Assembly (NCBI GenBank): GCA_964401385.1
Contig: CAYNYF010000006.1
Location: 11,492-75,491 of the forward strand
DNA: 64,000 bases
Direction of reading: 5' to 3'
Source: CAYNYF01 sp964401385
GTDB lineage: Bacteria > Planctomycetota > Phycisphaerae > SM23-33
Under the pieces are notes generated by a model. That model was given only the letters and a program-made list of their open reading frames with translations, did not search any database and was not told the origin of the DNA. Positions 50,350 through 59,570 of this stretch are shown piece by piece. How positions within the stretch are numbered: position 1 is the stretch's first letter; each line of letters begins with the position of its first letter. A program made the translations under genes and the position numbers.

Positions 50350-51159
50350 GTGTTGAAGCGCATTCTGCTGGTCCTGGCGTTGCTGGTGGTGCTGGTGGTG
50401 ATTGCCGTCGTCGTGGCCTGGATTTACATCGACCACCTGGCGACCGCGGCCCTGACCGGCGGCATCAAGCACCTTGGCGAGGTCGACTGCACGATCCGCC
50501 ACACCAGCGTCTCGCTGCTCAGCGGCCGCATCCGCATCGACGACCTGGTGATCAAGAACCCCAAAGGCTTCGCCGACGGGGACATGTTCGCGGTCAAGCG
50601 GGCCAAGCTGAAGGTGCGGCTCGGCTCGCTGTGGAATCAGCCCGTTCACGTCCATCGCCTGGAGGTGACGGCGCCGGTGGTCAACGTGCAGGCCGGCCCC
50701 GGCGGCGCCAACGTGCGCGTGTTCATGGAAAACGTCCGCCGCAAGCTGCCGACCGAGCCGGAAAAGCCGCCCACCCGGATGGTCATCGACAAGCTGGTGA
50801 TCGAGCAGGCGACCGTGCGAATCGGCAGCGGCGTCACCGGCCGGGAGCTGGTCGAGGTCGCCCTGCCGGGGCCGATCGAGCTGACCGGAATCCGCGGCAA
50901 GGACGACAAGGGCGTCACCTCCGGGGAGCTGGCGGCGATCATTCTGCTCGACCTGGTATACCGGGGCACGTTGAAGGGCAACGTCGACTTCACCACTCTG
51001 CTGCCCCCGGAGCTGATTCAGGGGCTGCGAACGGTGTTGATCACGACCACGTCGGTTCTGAACGGCACGACGGACATTTTCACGGCCCCCATGGAGACGA
51101 TCTTCAAATCGATTCTTTCGCCTCGGAAGAAGCCGCCGGCTCGGCCGGACACGCCGTGA
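50350..51159 (+). CDS. AsmA-like membrane-anchored protein
   Basis: 269 aa, GTG start with AAAGGAAA upstream. One N-terminal membrane helix (LLVLALLVVLVVIAVVVAWIYI) is followed by a beta-rich domain: VDCTIRHTSVSLLSGRIRIDDLVIKNPKGF and LVIEQATVRIG. This is the AsmA/TamB-like pattern of membrane-anchored beta-groove proteins involved in envelope lipid or outer-membrane homeostasis. Assignment rests on pattern. The gene lies between hemC and the radical SAM gene. Confidence 0.6.
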   Translation: MLKRILLVLALLVVLVVIAVVVAWIYIDHLATAALTGGIKHLGEVDCTIRHTSVSLLSGRIRIDDLVIKNPKGFADGDMFAVKRAKLKVRLGSLWNQPVHVHRLEVTAPVVNVQAGPGGANVRVFMENVRRKLPTEPEKPPTRMVIDKLVIEQATVRIGSGVTGRELVEVALPGPIELTGIRGKDDKGVTSGELAAIILLDLVYRGTLKGNVDFTTLLPPELIQGLRTVLITTTSVLNGTTDIFTAPMETIFKSILSPRKKPPARPDTP

Positions 51160-51223
51160 GTGCCTTCGCCGGCGGGCGGGCCGGGCGGCCTCGGCCGGGG
51201 CCGGCGCTGGAATCTAACAGGAT

Positions 51224-52084
51224 ATGTTCAGCGACGTTCTAACCGCCGCTTGGTCCCTGTTGAGCCCGTGCCGTCTCTGCCCGCGCGAGTGCCGGGCGGA
51301 GCGGGCGAAGGGGCAGAACGGTTTCTGCCGTACGGGCCTCCGGCCGAAGGTGACCTCGGCCGGGGCGCATTTCGGCGAGGAGTCGGTGCTGGTCGGCCCC
51401 GGCGGCAGCGGCACCATCTTTTTCCAGCGCTGCAACCTCGACTGCGTCTTCTGTCAGAACTTCGACATCTCCCACGCCGACGGGGGAGTGGAGACGTCGG
51501 GCGAACAGCTCGCCGCCCTCATGCTCCAGCTCGAGCGGCGCAAGTGCAGCAACGTCAATCTGGTCACGCCCACGCACGTGGCCCCGCAGATCATGGAGGC
51601 CATCCTGCTGGCGCGGCGGCAGGGCCTCTCGGTGCCGATCGTCTACAACTGCGGGGGGTACGAATCGGTGGAAATGCTCGCCCTGCTGGAAGGGCTGATC
51701 GAGATCTACATGCCGGACTTCAAGTACGCCAGCGCCCGGGCCGGCCGGAAGTACTCCGGCGTGAGCGACTACCCGCGGGTGGCGCGCGCGGCGCTGGCGG
51801 AGATGTACCGCCAGGTAGGTCCCTTACAGGTGGACGATCGCGGCCTGGCCGTCCGCGGGCTTCTGGTCCGCCACCTGGTGATGCCGGCCGACGTCGCCGA
51901 CAGCGAGAAGGCCATCGACATGGTGGCCGATACCGCCCCCGGATGCGCCATCAACGTGATGGGGCAGTACCGCCCCTCCTTCCGGGCCGGCGAGTTTCCC
52001 CGATTGCTGGCGATGCCGAAGGGCCGGGAAATTCAGCGGCTGCGGGAGCACGCCCGCGCGCGCGGGCTGGTGCGGGTCAACTAA
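51224..52084 (+). CDS. PflA-like radical SAM protein (COG1313 type)
   Basis: 286 aa. The [4Fe-4S] motif is C70-N-L-D-C74-V-F-C77. An N-terminal Cys set (C16, C19, C23, C35) in PCRLCPRECR and GFCRTG is typical of this pyruvate-formate-lyase-activating-like group and may bind a second cluster. GGYES and MPDFKYASARAG lie in the barrel. It generates a 5'-deoxyadenosyl radical; the target is unknown. The TAA stop lies in the terminal repeat of the mobile-like element at 52081-52349. Confidence 0.85.
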   Translation: MFSDVLTAAWSLLSPCRLCPRECRAERAKGQNGFCRTGLRPKVTSAGAHFGEESVLVGPGGSGTIFFQRCNLDCVFCQNFDISHADGGVETSGEQLAALMLQLERRKCSNVNLVTPTHVAPQIMEAILLARRQGLSVPIVYNCGGYESVEMLALLEGLIEIYMPDFKYASARAGRKYSGVSDYPRVARAALAEMYRQVGPLQVDDRGLAVRGLLVRHLVMPADVADSEKAIDMVADTAPGCAINVMGQYRPSFRAGEFPRLLAMPKGREIQRLREHARARGLVRVN

Positions 52085-52349
52085 GCCGACCGCAGCAATA
52101 TTTGAACACTGGACCTGTCCGCGGTCTGTACGCATCCCAACGAATGAGTCCACGAATTACACGAATTCGCACGAATTGCACAAATTAAACAGTCTCTGCT
52201 CAAGAAAAGCAGGTCATTCGTGGAATTCGCCGTAATTGGTGTAATTCGTGGTCTCCCGCCCCGGCGGGGCGGACGCATCCTCGCCTGGTCACGCTCTGCC
52301 TGCCCACCTCTGCTAGGCAGGCGGGCAAACATTCCTGTGACCGGCTTAG
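52081..52349. mobile_element. MITE-like element with terminal inverted repeats, copy 1
   Basis: The ends CTAAGCCGACCGCAGCAATA at left and, reverse-complemented, CTAAGCCGGTCACAGGAATG at right, both continuing into TTTG, form imperfect terminal inverted repeats of about 25 bp. The 269-bp interior has an ACGAATT-rich segment and no ORF. The second copy, inverted and 271 bp long, is at 54952-55222. Both neighbouring genes take their TAA stop from the CTAAGC ends. Confidence 0.75.
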
Positions 52350-53020
52350 ACGTCCTCGTCCGACAGGTCGTAGTCGCTTTCCACGCGCAGGGCGGCGATC
52401 AGCTTATCGACCTGGCCGGCCAGGGCCCCGTAGCGGGCGGCCCGCTCGTCGCCGTTGCTGGAGATGGACTGGGCGACGTCCGTCAGCCGAGCCTGTAGGC
52501 GAACCAGCCAGCTTGCCAGCTCGGCCTTCCGTTCGCCCGGGAGTTCGCTGGCCGATTTCCAGGTGTTCGGCGCCACCTTCGCCAGCCGCTGGATGCCCTT
52601 TTCCAGGTGCGCGATCCGGCGCTTCAGGACGGCCTCGCGGATCTCCGCGGGCGTCTCGCCGCGGTCGGACCAGCCTCTGCCCATGCAGAAGCTGCACGTC
52701 TCAACGCCCAGCCCGTCGCACTGCGGGCAGGCGGCCCCCGCCACCGCCCCGCTGCCCTTGCAGCTCTGGCAGGTCGTGGTGCCGTCTTCGCACATGTAGC
52801 AGCGCCGGTGGCTGAAGGCCGAAATGATGACCGACCGGGCGCCGTTCTCGGAAGCCTTGTCCACCCGGTCCAGCAACTCGGCCACCTTCATCCCCCGGGC
52901 CTCGCCGCGGAGGGCCAGGTAGGAAGTGCAGATCGGCTCGATCTTGCGCGAGGCGATCGCCTCGGCCAGGCCTTCCAGGGCTCGCTGGAATCCGTTGGAT
53001 GTCTCGACGTTGTCAACCAT
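52346..53020 (-). CDS. Protein with DnaJ-type Cys-rich zinc ribbon
   Basis: 224 aa from the ATG at 53020, which has GGGGGG 7 nt upstream; a longer frame to 53062 lacks an RBS. An N-terminal helical part (FQRALEGLAEAIASRK) is followed by a Cys-rich block: CYMCEDGTTTCQSCKGSGA, then CPQCDGLGVETCSFCMGRGW. These are the C-x-x-C-x-G-x-G repeats of the DnaJ zinc-binding region, but no J domain is present. The rest is helical. The role is unknown; chaperone-like or regulatory binding is possible. It converges with the radical SAM gene across the MITE-like element. Confidence 0.7.
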   Translation of the reverse strand: MVDNVETSNGFQRALEGLAEAIASRKIEPICTSYLALRGEARGMKVAELLDRVDKASENGARSVIISAFSHRRCYMCEDGTTTCQSCKGSGAVAGAACPQCDGLGVETCSFCMGRGWSDRGETPAEIREAVLKRRIAHLEKGIQRLAKVAPNTWKSASELPGERKAELASWLVRLQARLTDVAQSISSNGDERAARYGALAGQVDKLIAALRVESDYDLSDEDV

Positions 53021-53226
53021 TGTCGTGCCCCCCGCTGCCGTCGCCGGGAGCGCACTACCCATGCATATACATCGTCAGTTTGATTGAAGGCCGTGCCGGA
53101 CTTCCAGGCGGCCCAGGGGGTAGGACAAATGAATGAAGCCGCAGCAGCAACATCCCAATCAGCCGTCGTCCCTTCCATCTACATCATACCAGAAACGCTC
53201 GCCCCATGCCAGGGGCAAATCCACCA

Positions 53227-54354
53227 TTACAGCGTTTCCCGGATCCTCAGATAGCTCTGGTAGCGGCGCGGGGGGATCCGGCCGGCCTCGGCGGCCCGGC
53301 GGACGGCGCAGTCCGGTTCGTGGGTGTGCGTGCAGTTGTTGAACTTGCACTCGCCGGCCAGGGCCGCCATCTCCGGGAAGTACCAGGGCAACTCTCTCTG
53401 GTCCATCTCCACCGCCAGCTCGCGCACGCCCGGGGTGTCGACGAGAATTCCGCCGCCGGGCAGCTCGTACAGCTTGGCCGCGGCCGTGGCGTGCCGACCG
53501 CGCTTGTCCTTCATCCGGATCGTCTTGGTGGGCACGTTCGCCCCCGGCACCAGGACGTTGATGAGGGAGGACTTGCCCACGCCGGAGGCCCCGGCCAGCA
53601 CGCTGCTGCGGTGCCGCAAGGCGGCCAGCAGCTCCTCCAGCCCCCTCCGCTGCAACGCCGAGCAGCAGAACACCGCCACGTCGTTGGCGGCAAGCTCGGC
53701 GATGAGGCCCTCGTCGGGCTCGCCCAGGTCGATCTTGTTGATTGCGACGATCGGCCGCATTTCGCCGCGCTCGGCCACGATGCAGAACCGGTCGATCAGT
53801 CCCGGCCGGATCGGCGGCTGACGCATCGACGTCACGATCAGCAGGATTTCCATGTTCGCGGCAATGACCTTCTCGGCCAGGTCCTCGTCGTGGCGTCCGC
53901 GGCGCTTGCTGCTGGTCGGCTGCGGGCGGGATAGCGCCGTTTGCCTGGGTTGGCGCGAGAGAATCACCCCGTCGGCCCGGTCCTTGTCGATTTCCTTGTC
54001 CCCGGAGGTGTGCTGGGGGGGCGTCAGGGCGACGGTGGCCCGGTCTCCCACGGCCAGGGCCGTCGAGCCCGGCGGCGGGCGGAAGGTGCCGGCCAGGCTG
54101 CAAAGCAGGTCCTCCTCGCCCAGGCGGACGCGGGCCCCGCCGGGAAACAGCCCCGTGACCATTCCCTCCGCCCGCGGGCGGTCGGCCAGCTCCGACTCGC
54201 CCGGCCCCCGCTGGAGCCGGAACGCCGGCAGCTTGACCCGGTCCGGCTGGAGCGTTTCGCTCTCGGCGGCGTCCAGCGAGGTCAGGTCCTCCTGGCGGTG
54301 CCGCCGCGACCAGTCCTTGACGCGGCGCCGGGACTTGCCCTTGCGTTTGGCCAT
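53227..54354 (-). CDS. rsgA: Ribosome small subunit-dependent GTPase RsgA
   Basis: 375 aa from the ATG at 54354 (MAKRKGKSRRRVKDWSRR). An N-terminal OB-like domain precedes the circularly permuted GTPase: G4 INKIDL, then G1 LAGASGVGKSSLIN, then G3 DTPGVRE. The C-terminal zinc knuckle is CKFNNCTHTHEPDC. RsgA is a 30S assembly factor. A long frame upstream extends into the repeat region and is not coding. A basic N-terminal extension of about 60 residues is longer than usual. Confidence 0.93.
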   Translation of the reverse strand: MAKRKGKSRRRVKDWSRRHRQEDLTSLDAAESETLQPDRVKLPAFRLQRGPGESELADRPRAEGMVTGLFPGGARVRLGEEDLLCSLAGTFRPPPGSTALAVGDRATVALTPPQHTSGDKEIDKDRADGVILSRQPRQTALSRPQPTSSKRRGRHDEDLAEKVIAANMEILLIVTSMRQPPIRPGLIDRFCIVAERGEMRPIVAINKIDLGEPDEGLIAELAANDVAVFCCSALQRRGLEELLAALRHRSSVLAGASGVGKSSLINVLVPGANVPTKTIRMKDKRGRHATAAAKLYELPGGGILVDTPGVRELAVEMDQRELPWYFPEMAALAGECKFNNCTHTHEPDCAVRRAAEAGRIPPRRYQSYLRIRETL

Positions 54355-54363
54355 GGGATGCAT

Positions 54364-54951
54364 TCTGCGCCGCGGCGGGGGAATTCGCAACGCCCGGGGT
54401 GCTTTGAGAAAGAAGACCCAACGCTGCGGTGCTTCGGGCAAGCTCGCCTCCGGCCGCGACGGCTTGAGCCCATCCGCCGCCCCGGGCTCCGGCCGGGCGA
54501 ATCCGGCATGGCAAAGCGTATGCGCGCGCAAATGCGAACGCTGCCGCCGGGGAAATTCGATTTTCCGAAAATTATTTGTCGCTTGTGCCAAAGGGATTTG
54601 CGCCGAGCGGTCGGATTTTGGGAAAGCGTTTGCGCGCGCATACGTGAACGCGCGGGGAGAGTGTGGAGCGGGTGTGAGCTCCGCGCGGCCGCCCGGGGGC
54701 AGGCCGTCGGGAGAGAAAGAAATGCCGGGCCGGAAGCAGATCGAAGCCAACCGACCGAACCAGCGCGGCTCAACGCACGGCTTGCGCGGACACGATCCCA
54801 CCAGCGGCGGCAGGATGAAGGAGATTTGACCAGGGAGTAGCCGTCCTCAGAACATCGATTTTACCAAACAAAGCCATTTGGGCCGGGGGTGGGGTCGGAC
54901 AGGCATTCACCGCGCGTCATTAAGGGCTCAACGATTTGTTCAACTGCCTCG
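54364..54951. other. Intergenic region upstream of rsgA
   Basis: Holds the second paired-hairpin element (54510-54654). No gene with RBS was seen. It should contain the rsgA promoter, not clearly identified. Confidence 0.45.
54510..54654. repeat. Paired-hairpin element, copy B
   Basis: Motif 1 at 54515-54542 (AGCGTATGCG...TGCGAACGCT) and motif 2 at 54626-54651 (GCGTTTGCG...CGTGAACGC) have starts about 110 bp apart. Motif 2 and its flank are identical to copy A over about 34 bp (TTTTGGGAAAGCGTTTGCGC onward). The DNA between the motifs is unrelated to copy A. Confidence 0.7.
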
Positions 54952-55222
54952 CTGAGCTGGTCACAGGAATGTTTGCACAGTGTGAACAGGCAAAGATGCG
55001 TCTCGGCCGCGCGGCGGGGAGACCACGAATTACACGAATGACGCCGAATTTCACGAATGCCTTCCTTTTCTTCGGCGAGCCATGCCTGATTCCTGCCTGA
55101 AACCCGCCTGGCAGCTTGCGGGCAGGGCTGTCGGGCAGGCGTGTCATTCGTGTTCCGGTTCGTTGCGATGTGTCGAGACCGTGGACGGGGCCACTGTTCA
55201 AACATTGTTGCGGTCCGCTTAG
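54952..55222. mobile_element. MITE-like element with terminal inverted repeats, copy 2 (inverted)
   Basis: Reverse complement of the 52081-52349 element in overall order: CTGAGCTGGTCACAGGAATG at left and CATTGTTGCGGTCCGCTTAG at right, with an ACGAATTACACGAAT-rich interior. 271 bp. No ORF. The interior has diverged more than the ends. Confidence 0.7.
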
Positions 55223-55353
55223 AGGGGACACGGCGGTTTCTCGTTGCAGGCCGGATTCGCCCGGGGTAGCGTGAGTGCCATGTGACCTCCGTGTTCGGCG
55301 GACGCATCTCATGGTGAAACCGCGCCGAGGGCGGCTGAGGCGGCGGGCGGTTC

Positions 55354-56247
55354 ATGGCGGACAGGAAACTATTCGACGATGAATTCCTGCGTCGGCTTCA
55401 GCGGCTGGGGCTGATCGCCAAGCGGGTCTCGGCGTCCTCGGCCGCCGCCGGCCAGCGCCGCGCTCGCCGGCTGGGAGACGGGCTGGAGTTCGCCGACCAT
55501 CGCGCCTACGCCCCCGGCGACGACATCCGCTTCATGGACTGGGCGTACTATGCCCGCATGGAGCGGCTGCTGCTGCGGCTGTTCCACGAGCACAGCGAGG
55601 GGGAGGTCTCGATCCTGCTGGACGCGTCCGCCTCCATGGGGCTGGGGCAGGTACGCAAGTTCGACTACGCCCGCCGCACGGCCGCGGCCCTGGCGTACGT
55701 GGCCATGGCCAGCCTCGATCGGGTCCGGATTCTGCCCTTTGCCGATAGCCTTTCCGACGGTCTCCACACCGGAAGGAACCGGGGGCAGATATTGGAGGTG
55801 CTGGATTTCCTGGAAGCCCTCCCGGCCGGGGGGAGCACGCGCCTGCACGCAAGCGTCGAGCGGTACCTTCAGCGATATCGTGAGACCGGCACGGTGATGA
55901 TCGTGTCGGACTTGCTGGAGGTGGGCGAGGAGCTGTCGGACGCGCTGACGCTGCTGCGGCAGCGCAAGGACGACGTGATCGTCCTGCACGTTGCCGATCG
56001 CAGCGATTCATCGCCCGAGCTGTCGGGGCCGTCGCAACTGGCGTGTGTCGAGACGGATCGGCGGATGAGCCTGGAGATTTCAGAGGCGGTCCTGGCCGCG
56101 TACGCCGAGCGCTGGCGCGGGTTTGTCCGCGGCGTGGAGAAGGCGTGCCTGGCCAAGGGGGCGGTGTACGTTCAGGCCCCCACGTCCGCCCCGTTTGACC
56201 GGCTGGTTCTGGAAGCCCTTCAGAGGGCCGGCGTCTTGCAGGCTTAG
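55354..56247 (+). CDS. DUF58 domain protein (MoxR-associated)
   Basis: 297 aa. DGLEFADHRAYAPGDDIRFMDWAYYARMERLLLRLF is the DUF58 core (GDDxRxxDW). VSILLDASASMGLGQ is the MIDAS-like D-x-S-x-S segment of the adjoining vWA-like region. DUF58 proteins act with MoxR AAA+ ATPases, probably as chaperones for metal loading or protein maturation. No MoxR gene is near it in this window. No membrane helix was seen, unlike many long DUF58 proteins. Confidence 0.85.
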   Translation: MADRKLFDDEFLRRLQRLGLIAKRVSASSAAAGQRRARRLGDGLEFADHRAYAPGDDIRFMDWAYYARMERLLLRLFHEHSEGEVSILLDASASMGLGQVRKFDYARRTAAALAYVAMASLDRVRILPFADSLSDGLHTGRNRGQILEVLDFLEALPAGGSTRLHASVERYLQRYRETGTVMIVSDLLEVGEELSDALTLLRQRKDDVIVLHVADRSDSSPELSGPSQLACVETDRRMSLEISEAVLAAYAERWRGFVRGVEKACLAKGAVYVQAPTSAPFDRLVLEALQRAGVLQA

Positions 56248-56718
56248 GGGCGGGTGGGGTAAGCCTATTGTCTTGTGGGGAAAAGGTCTAGCTCCGCCTG
56301 TGGGGCGGTTGGGCGGGCCTGAATTTTGCCGAATGCCCAAGTCGAGCCGAACCAGCCGATATGTTTGGCCGGCGGCTTGCGTCGATTTTCGGAACCTTTG
56401 TTCCCAAAGGAGCTTAGTAACGGTCGTTCCTGGTTGTGTGGGGGCGCGTGGGATTCCTGCCGTACGGGCCGAGGCCGTCTGCCCTAAGTGATGCCCAGGA
56501 AATCGTTTAGCTGAACTTTCCAAAGGGCTTTCGCCTAAATCTGGTGTTTTTGTGACAATTTAGGTGATTTTTGGCTAAGATGTTAGCGTAGCAGGCAGTT
56601 CGAAAATCTGCGCAGAAGGCGTTTTTTGTTGCAAGCGGGGGGCCAACCGGTACACTAATCCTGGTCTTATTGCCGTCGCAAGGTCGGTTATTAGCGCCAC
56701 TTATTAGGGCTCGTCGCC
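56248..56718 (+). other. Intergenic region upstream of the GH35 gene
   Basis: No gene seen. It includes an inverted pair CCTAAAT...ATTTAGG near 56533-56567 and a possible promoter for the GH35 gene, TTGCAA-16 bp-TACACT (about 56629-56656), followed by a leader of about 60 nt. Confidence 0.4.
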
Positions 56719-59382
56719 ATGCCTGCCGTTACGTACGACGACCGCAGCTTCCTCCTGGATGATCGGCGGATCTGGTTGTGCAGCGGCTCCATCCACTACT
56801 TCCGCGTTCCGCACGAGCTATGGGGAGATCGCTTGCTCAAGGCCAAGCGCGCGGGCCTGAACTGCATCCAGACGTACGTGGCGTGGAATTTTCACGAGCC
56901 TGAAGAGGGGCAGTGGGACTTCGACGGCGATCGGGACTTGGCGGAGTTTGTGCTTCAGGCCGCCGAGCTGGGTCTGTACGTGATTCTTCGTCCCGGTCCC
57001 TACATCTGCGCGGAGTGGGACTTCGGCGGGCTGCCGGCGTGGCTGAGCACCAAGAGCGGCATCGCCTACCGCACCGCCAACGCCTCCTACATGCACTATT
57101 TCGACAAGTACTTCGGGCAGGTGCTGCCGCGCCTGGCGGAGATGCAGGTGACGCGCGGCGGCAACATCATCCTCATCCAGAACGAGAACGAGTATTGCTA
57201 CACCACCATGCCGGATCGGCTGAACTACTGCCAGTTTATCAGCCAGTTGTACCGGCGAGCCGGCTTCGATATCCCCGTGATTACCTGCAACTTCCTGACC
57301 GAGCCGAGAGTTCCGGAAACGATTGAGTGCTGCAACACTTACGGGCGAGAGGTGCAGATGCTCAAGCACCTGCGAGCGTCCCAGCCGGATGCGCCGATGC
57401 TGACCACCGAATTCTGGACCGGCTGGTTCGACTCCTGGGGCGCCCCGCATCAGAGGAAGGACGACAGAGAGGTCGCCCGTCGCGCGCTGGAGATTCTCGG
57501 CTGCGGCAGCCAGATCAACTACTACATGTGGCACGGGGGAACGAACTTCGCGTTTTGGGGCAGCCGGCTTTCGTCCAACGACGCGTCCTATCAGACCACC
57601 AGTTATGACTACGACGCCCCCCTGGCCGAGGGCGGCCGGCTGACGGAAAAGTACTACTTGACCAAGCTGGTGAACATGCTGAGCAGTCACTTCGGCCAGG
57701 TGTTCGCGCAGGCGCGGATGGTCGGGCCGGCGGTGACCGTGCACGACGGCACTGAAGTGTTGAACGTAGCGGGAGCTTCCGGCCGGATCGCCGTCGTCAC
57801 CAACAACGGAAAAGACGATATCACCAGCGCAAGGGTCTCCCTGCCCGATGGTAACGAGCTGGACGTCTCGCTTGAGGCCATCGGGGCGGCCGCGATTCCC
57901 TACCAGGTGCGGCTCACGGAAGACATCGAGCTCGATTATGCCAACCTTATGCCGCTGGGGATGTTCGGGGAGGGGATCCTGGTTTTCCACGGCCCGCCCG
58001 GTTGGGAGGGGCGGATTTCGATCAACGGCCGGGAGATTCGCACGCCCGTCCCGGCCGGAGATGAGCCCGAGCTGCTGGAGCATCAGGGCCAGAAGATCCT
58101 CATCGTCAACACCGACTTGGCCCAGAGGACCTGGGACGTGGACGGCAGCCTTGTCGTCGGGCCAGAATTCGTCGGCGAGAGCCTCGACCAGGTCACGCCG
58201 GGCAGCGGCTGCAAGCAGTACGCCATCATCTCCGCGGATGGCCAGATTGCCCGGAAGAAGGTCCGGCCGGCTCAGGCCCGCAAGGTGGCGGCGCCGCGGC
58301 TGGGGACGTTCTCGAGGGTGTGCGTTTGCGACGAGCCGATCAATGGAAAGCTGGAGTGGGTCAAGCTGGACCGCCCGAAAGACCTGGCCGCGATGGGCGT
58401 GAACTACGGCTACGGTTGGTGCCGGCTGGAGGTGCGGGCCGACCGGGCGTCCAAGCGGCACCTGTTTCTGCCGGACTGTGAGGACCGGGCCGCGGTCTAC
58501 GTGAACGGCGAGCTGGCCGGGTTGTGGGGTCGCGGGGAGGCAGCGACGCGCCGGCCCATACCGGCCGCCTTCTCGCGGGGGCCGAACCTGGTGGTTTTCC
58601 TGATCGACAATCTCGGCCGCGTCAATTCCGGGCCCAAGCTCGGCCAGCCGAAGGGCCTGTACGGCCACGTCTGGGACGCCAAGCCACTCCGCCCGAGCAA
58701 GCCGAAGATCCGCGTGGGCGGGGAGTTCTCGAGGCGCATGGTGCCGAGGATGTTCGCCCACATGCTGCCGGCGCTGGAGGCCAAGCCCATGTGGACGGCG
58801 GAGATTGGCTTCGATCTGCCCAAGCTCCACCCCGTCCACCTGTCCTACACGGATCTGCCCCACGAGCTGGTGATCCTGTGCAACGGCCGGCAGACGGGCT
58901 TCTTCCCGAACAGCGCCGGCTACGGCGACGTGACACTGGGCAACGAGCTGCAGAAGGGTAAGAACAAGCTCCTGCTGATCGGCTGGGGCGAGCTGCACCC
59001 CAAGGCCCTGGACAACATGAAGCTGCACCTGCTCGTTGAGTCGGTCTCTGCCGGCGGCAAGTGGACCTACAGGAAGTGGCACATGCCCGAGCAGGGCGGG
59101 CGCCTGGTGGGCAAGGGCCTGCCGGCCTGGTATCGCTGCCGCTTCAAATACACGCCGTCGCCGGTGCCGCTGTTCCTGCGGATCAGCGGAGCCAAGAAAG
59201 GCCAGATCTATCTGAACGGCCACAACGTCGGGCGTTTCTGGAACATCGGGCCCCAGGAGTTTTACTATCTGCCCGAGCCGTGGCTGGAGGGCGAAAACGA
59301 ATTGCTGATCTTCGAAGAGCAGGGCAACATCCCCACGGGCAGCAGACTGGCGTTCCGTCCCGGCGGGCCTTACCGGGATTGA
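56719..59382 (+). CDS. GH35 beta-galactosidase
   Basis: 887 aa. The N-terminal TIM barrel (about 5-330) has LRPGPYICAEWDFGGLPAWL, the acid/base Glu158 in IQNENEY, and the nucleophile Glu231 in LTTEFWTGWFDSWG. The C-terminal part is made of beta-sandwich and jelly-roll domains ending in IYLNGHNVGRFWNIGPQEFYYLPEPWL, the usual GH35 C-terminal galactose-binding-like domain. It cleaves terminal beta-galactosides. No signal peptide was seen, so it may act on imported oligosaccharides. Confidence 0.95.
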   Translation: MPAVTYDDRSFLLDDRRIWLCSGSIHYFRVPHELWGDRLLKAKRAGLNCIQTYVAWNFHEPEEGQWDFDGDRDLAEFVLQAAELGLYVILRPGPYICAEWDFGGLPAWLSTKSGIAYRTANASYMHYFDKYFGQVLPRLAEMQVTRGGNIILIQNENEYCYTTMPDRLNYCQFISQLYRRAGFDIPVITCNFLTEPRVPETIECCNTYGREVQMLKHLRASQPDAPMLTTEFWTGWFDSWGAPHQRKDDREVARRALEILGCGSQINYYMWHGGTNFAFWGSRLSSNDASYQTTSYDYDAPLAEGGRLTEKYYLTKLVNMLSSHFGQVFAQARMVGPAVTVHDGTEVLNVAGASGRIAVVTNNGKDDITSARVSLPDGNELDVSLEAIGAAAIPYQVRLTEDIELDYANLMPLGMFGEGILVFHGPPGWEGRISINGREIRTPVPAGDEPELLEHQGQKILIVNTDLAQRTWDVDGSLVVGPEFVGESLDQVTPGSGCKQYAIISADGQIARKKVRPAQARKVAAPRLGTFSRVCVCDEPINGKLEWVKLDRPKDLAAMGVNYGYGWCRLEVRADRASKRHLFLPDCEDRAAVYVNGELAGLWGRGEAATRRPIPAAFSRGPNLVVFLIDNLGRVNSGPKLGQPKGLYGHVWDAKPLRPSKPKIRVGGEFSRRMVPRMFAHMLPALEAKPMWTAEIGFDLPKLHPVHLSYTDLPHELVILCNGRQTGFFPNSAGYGDVTLGNELQKGKNKLLLIGWGELHPKALDNMKLHLLVESVSAGGKWTYRKWHMPEQGGRLVGKGLPAWYRCRFKYTPSPVPLFLRISGAKKGQIYLNGHNVGRFWNIGPQEFYYLPEPWLEGENELLIFEEQGNIPTGSRLAFRPGGPYRD

Positions 59383-59436
59383 CCTGTGGGTTCGCCTCCC
59401 GCGCCGGGGCCGAAAAAACGATTGAAAACATTTTGC

Positions 59437-59465
59437 TTGATGGCACGAAGTCTTTAGTGTACTAT
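59437..59465 (+). promoter_or_regulatory. Promoter of the HU gene
   Basis: -35 TTGATG (59437-59442), 17-bp spacer, -10 TACTAT (59460-59465). The leader to the ATG at 59571 is about 100 nt. Confidence 0.65.
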
Positions 59466-59570
59466 GAGTTGCAGCTTTGGCGAGAACACTTCCTGTTGCT
59501 TTGATGAGTATGCTGGGTCGGCGGACGCTGTGCGTTCTGTAAAATAAATCGTGATGCGAAGGGGTAGCCC

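Noticed and set aside
54364..54801. N-terminal extension of RsgA up to 54801
   Set aside because: The extension translates the paired-hairpin element, has no RBS, and the typical basic RsgA start is at 54354.
56818..59223. Minus-strand open frame of 801 codons
   Set aside because: Antisense to the GH35 gene, which carries both catalytic Glu motifs. No domain in the reverse frame.
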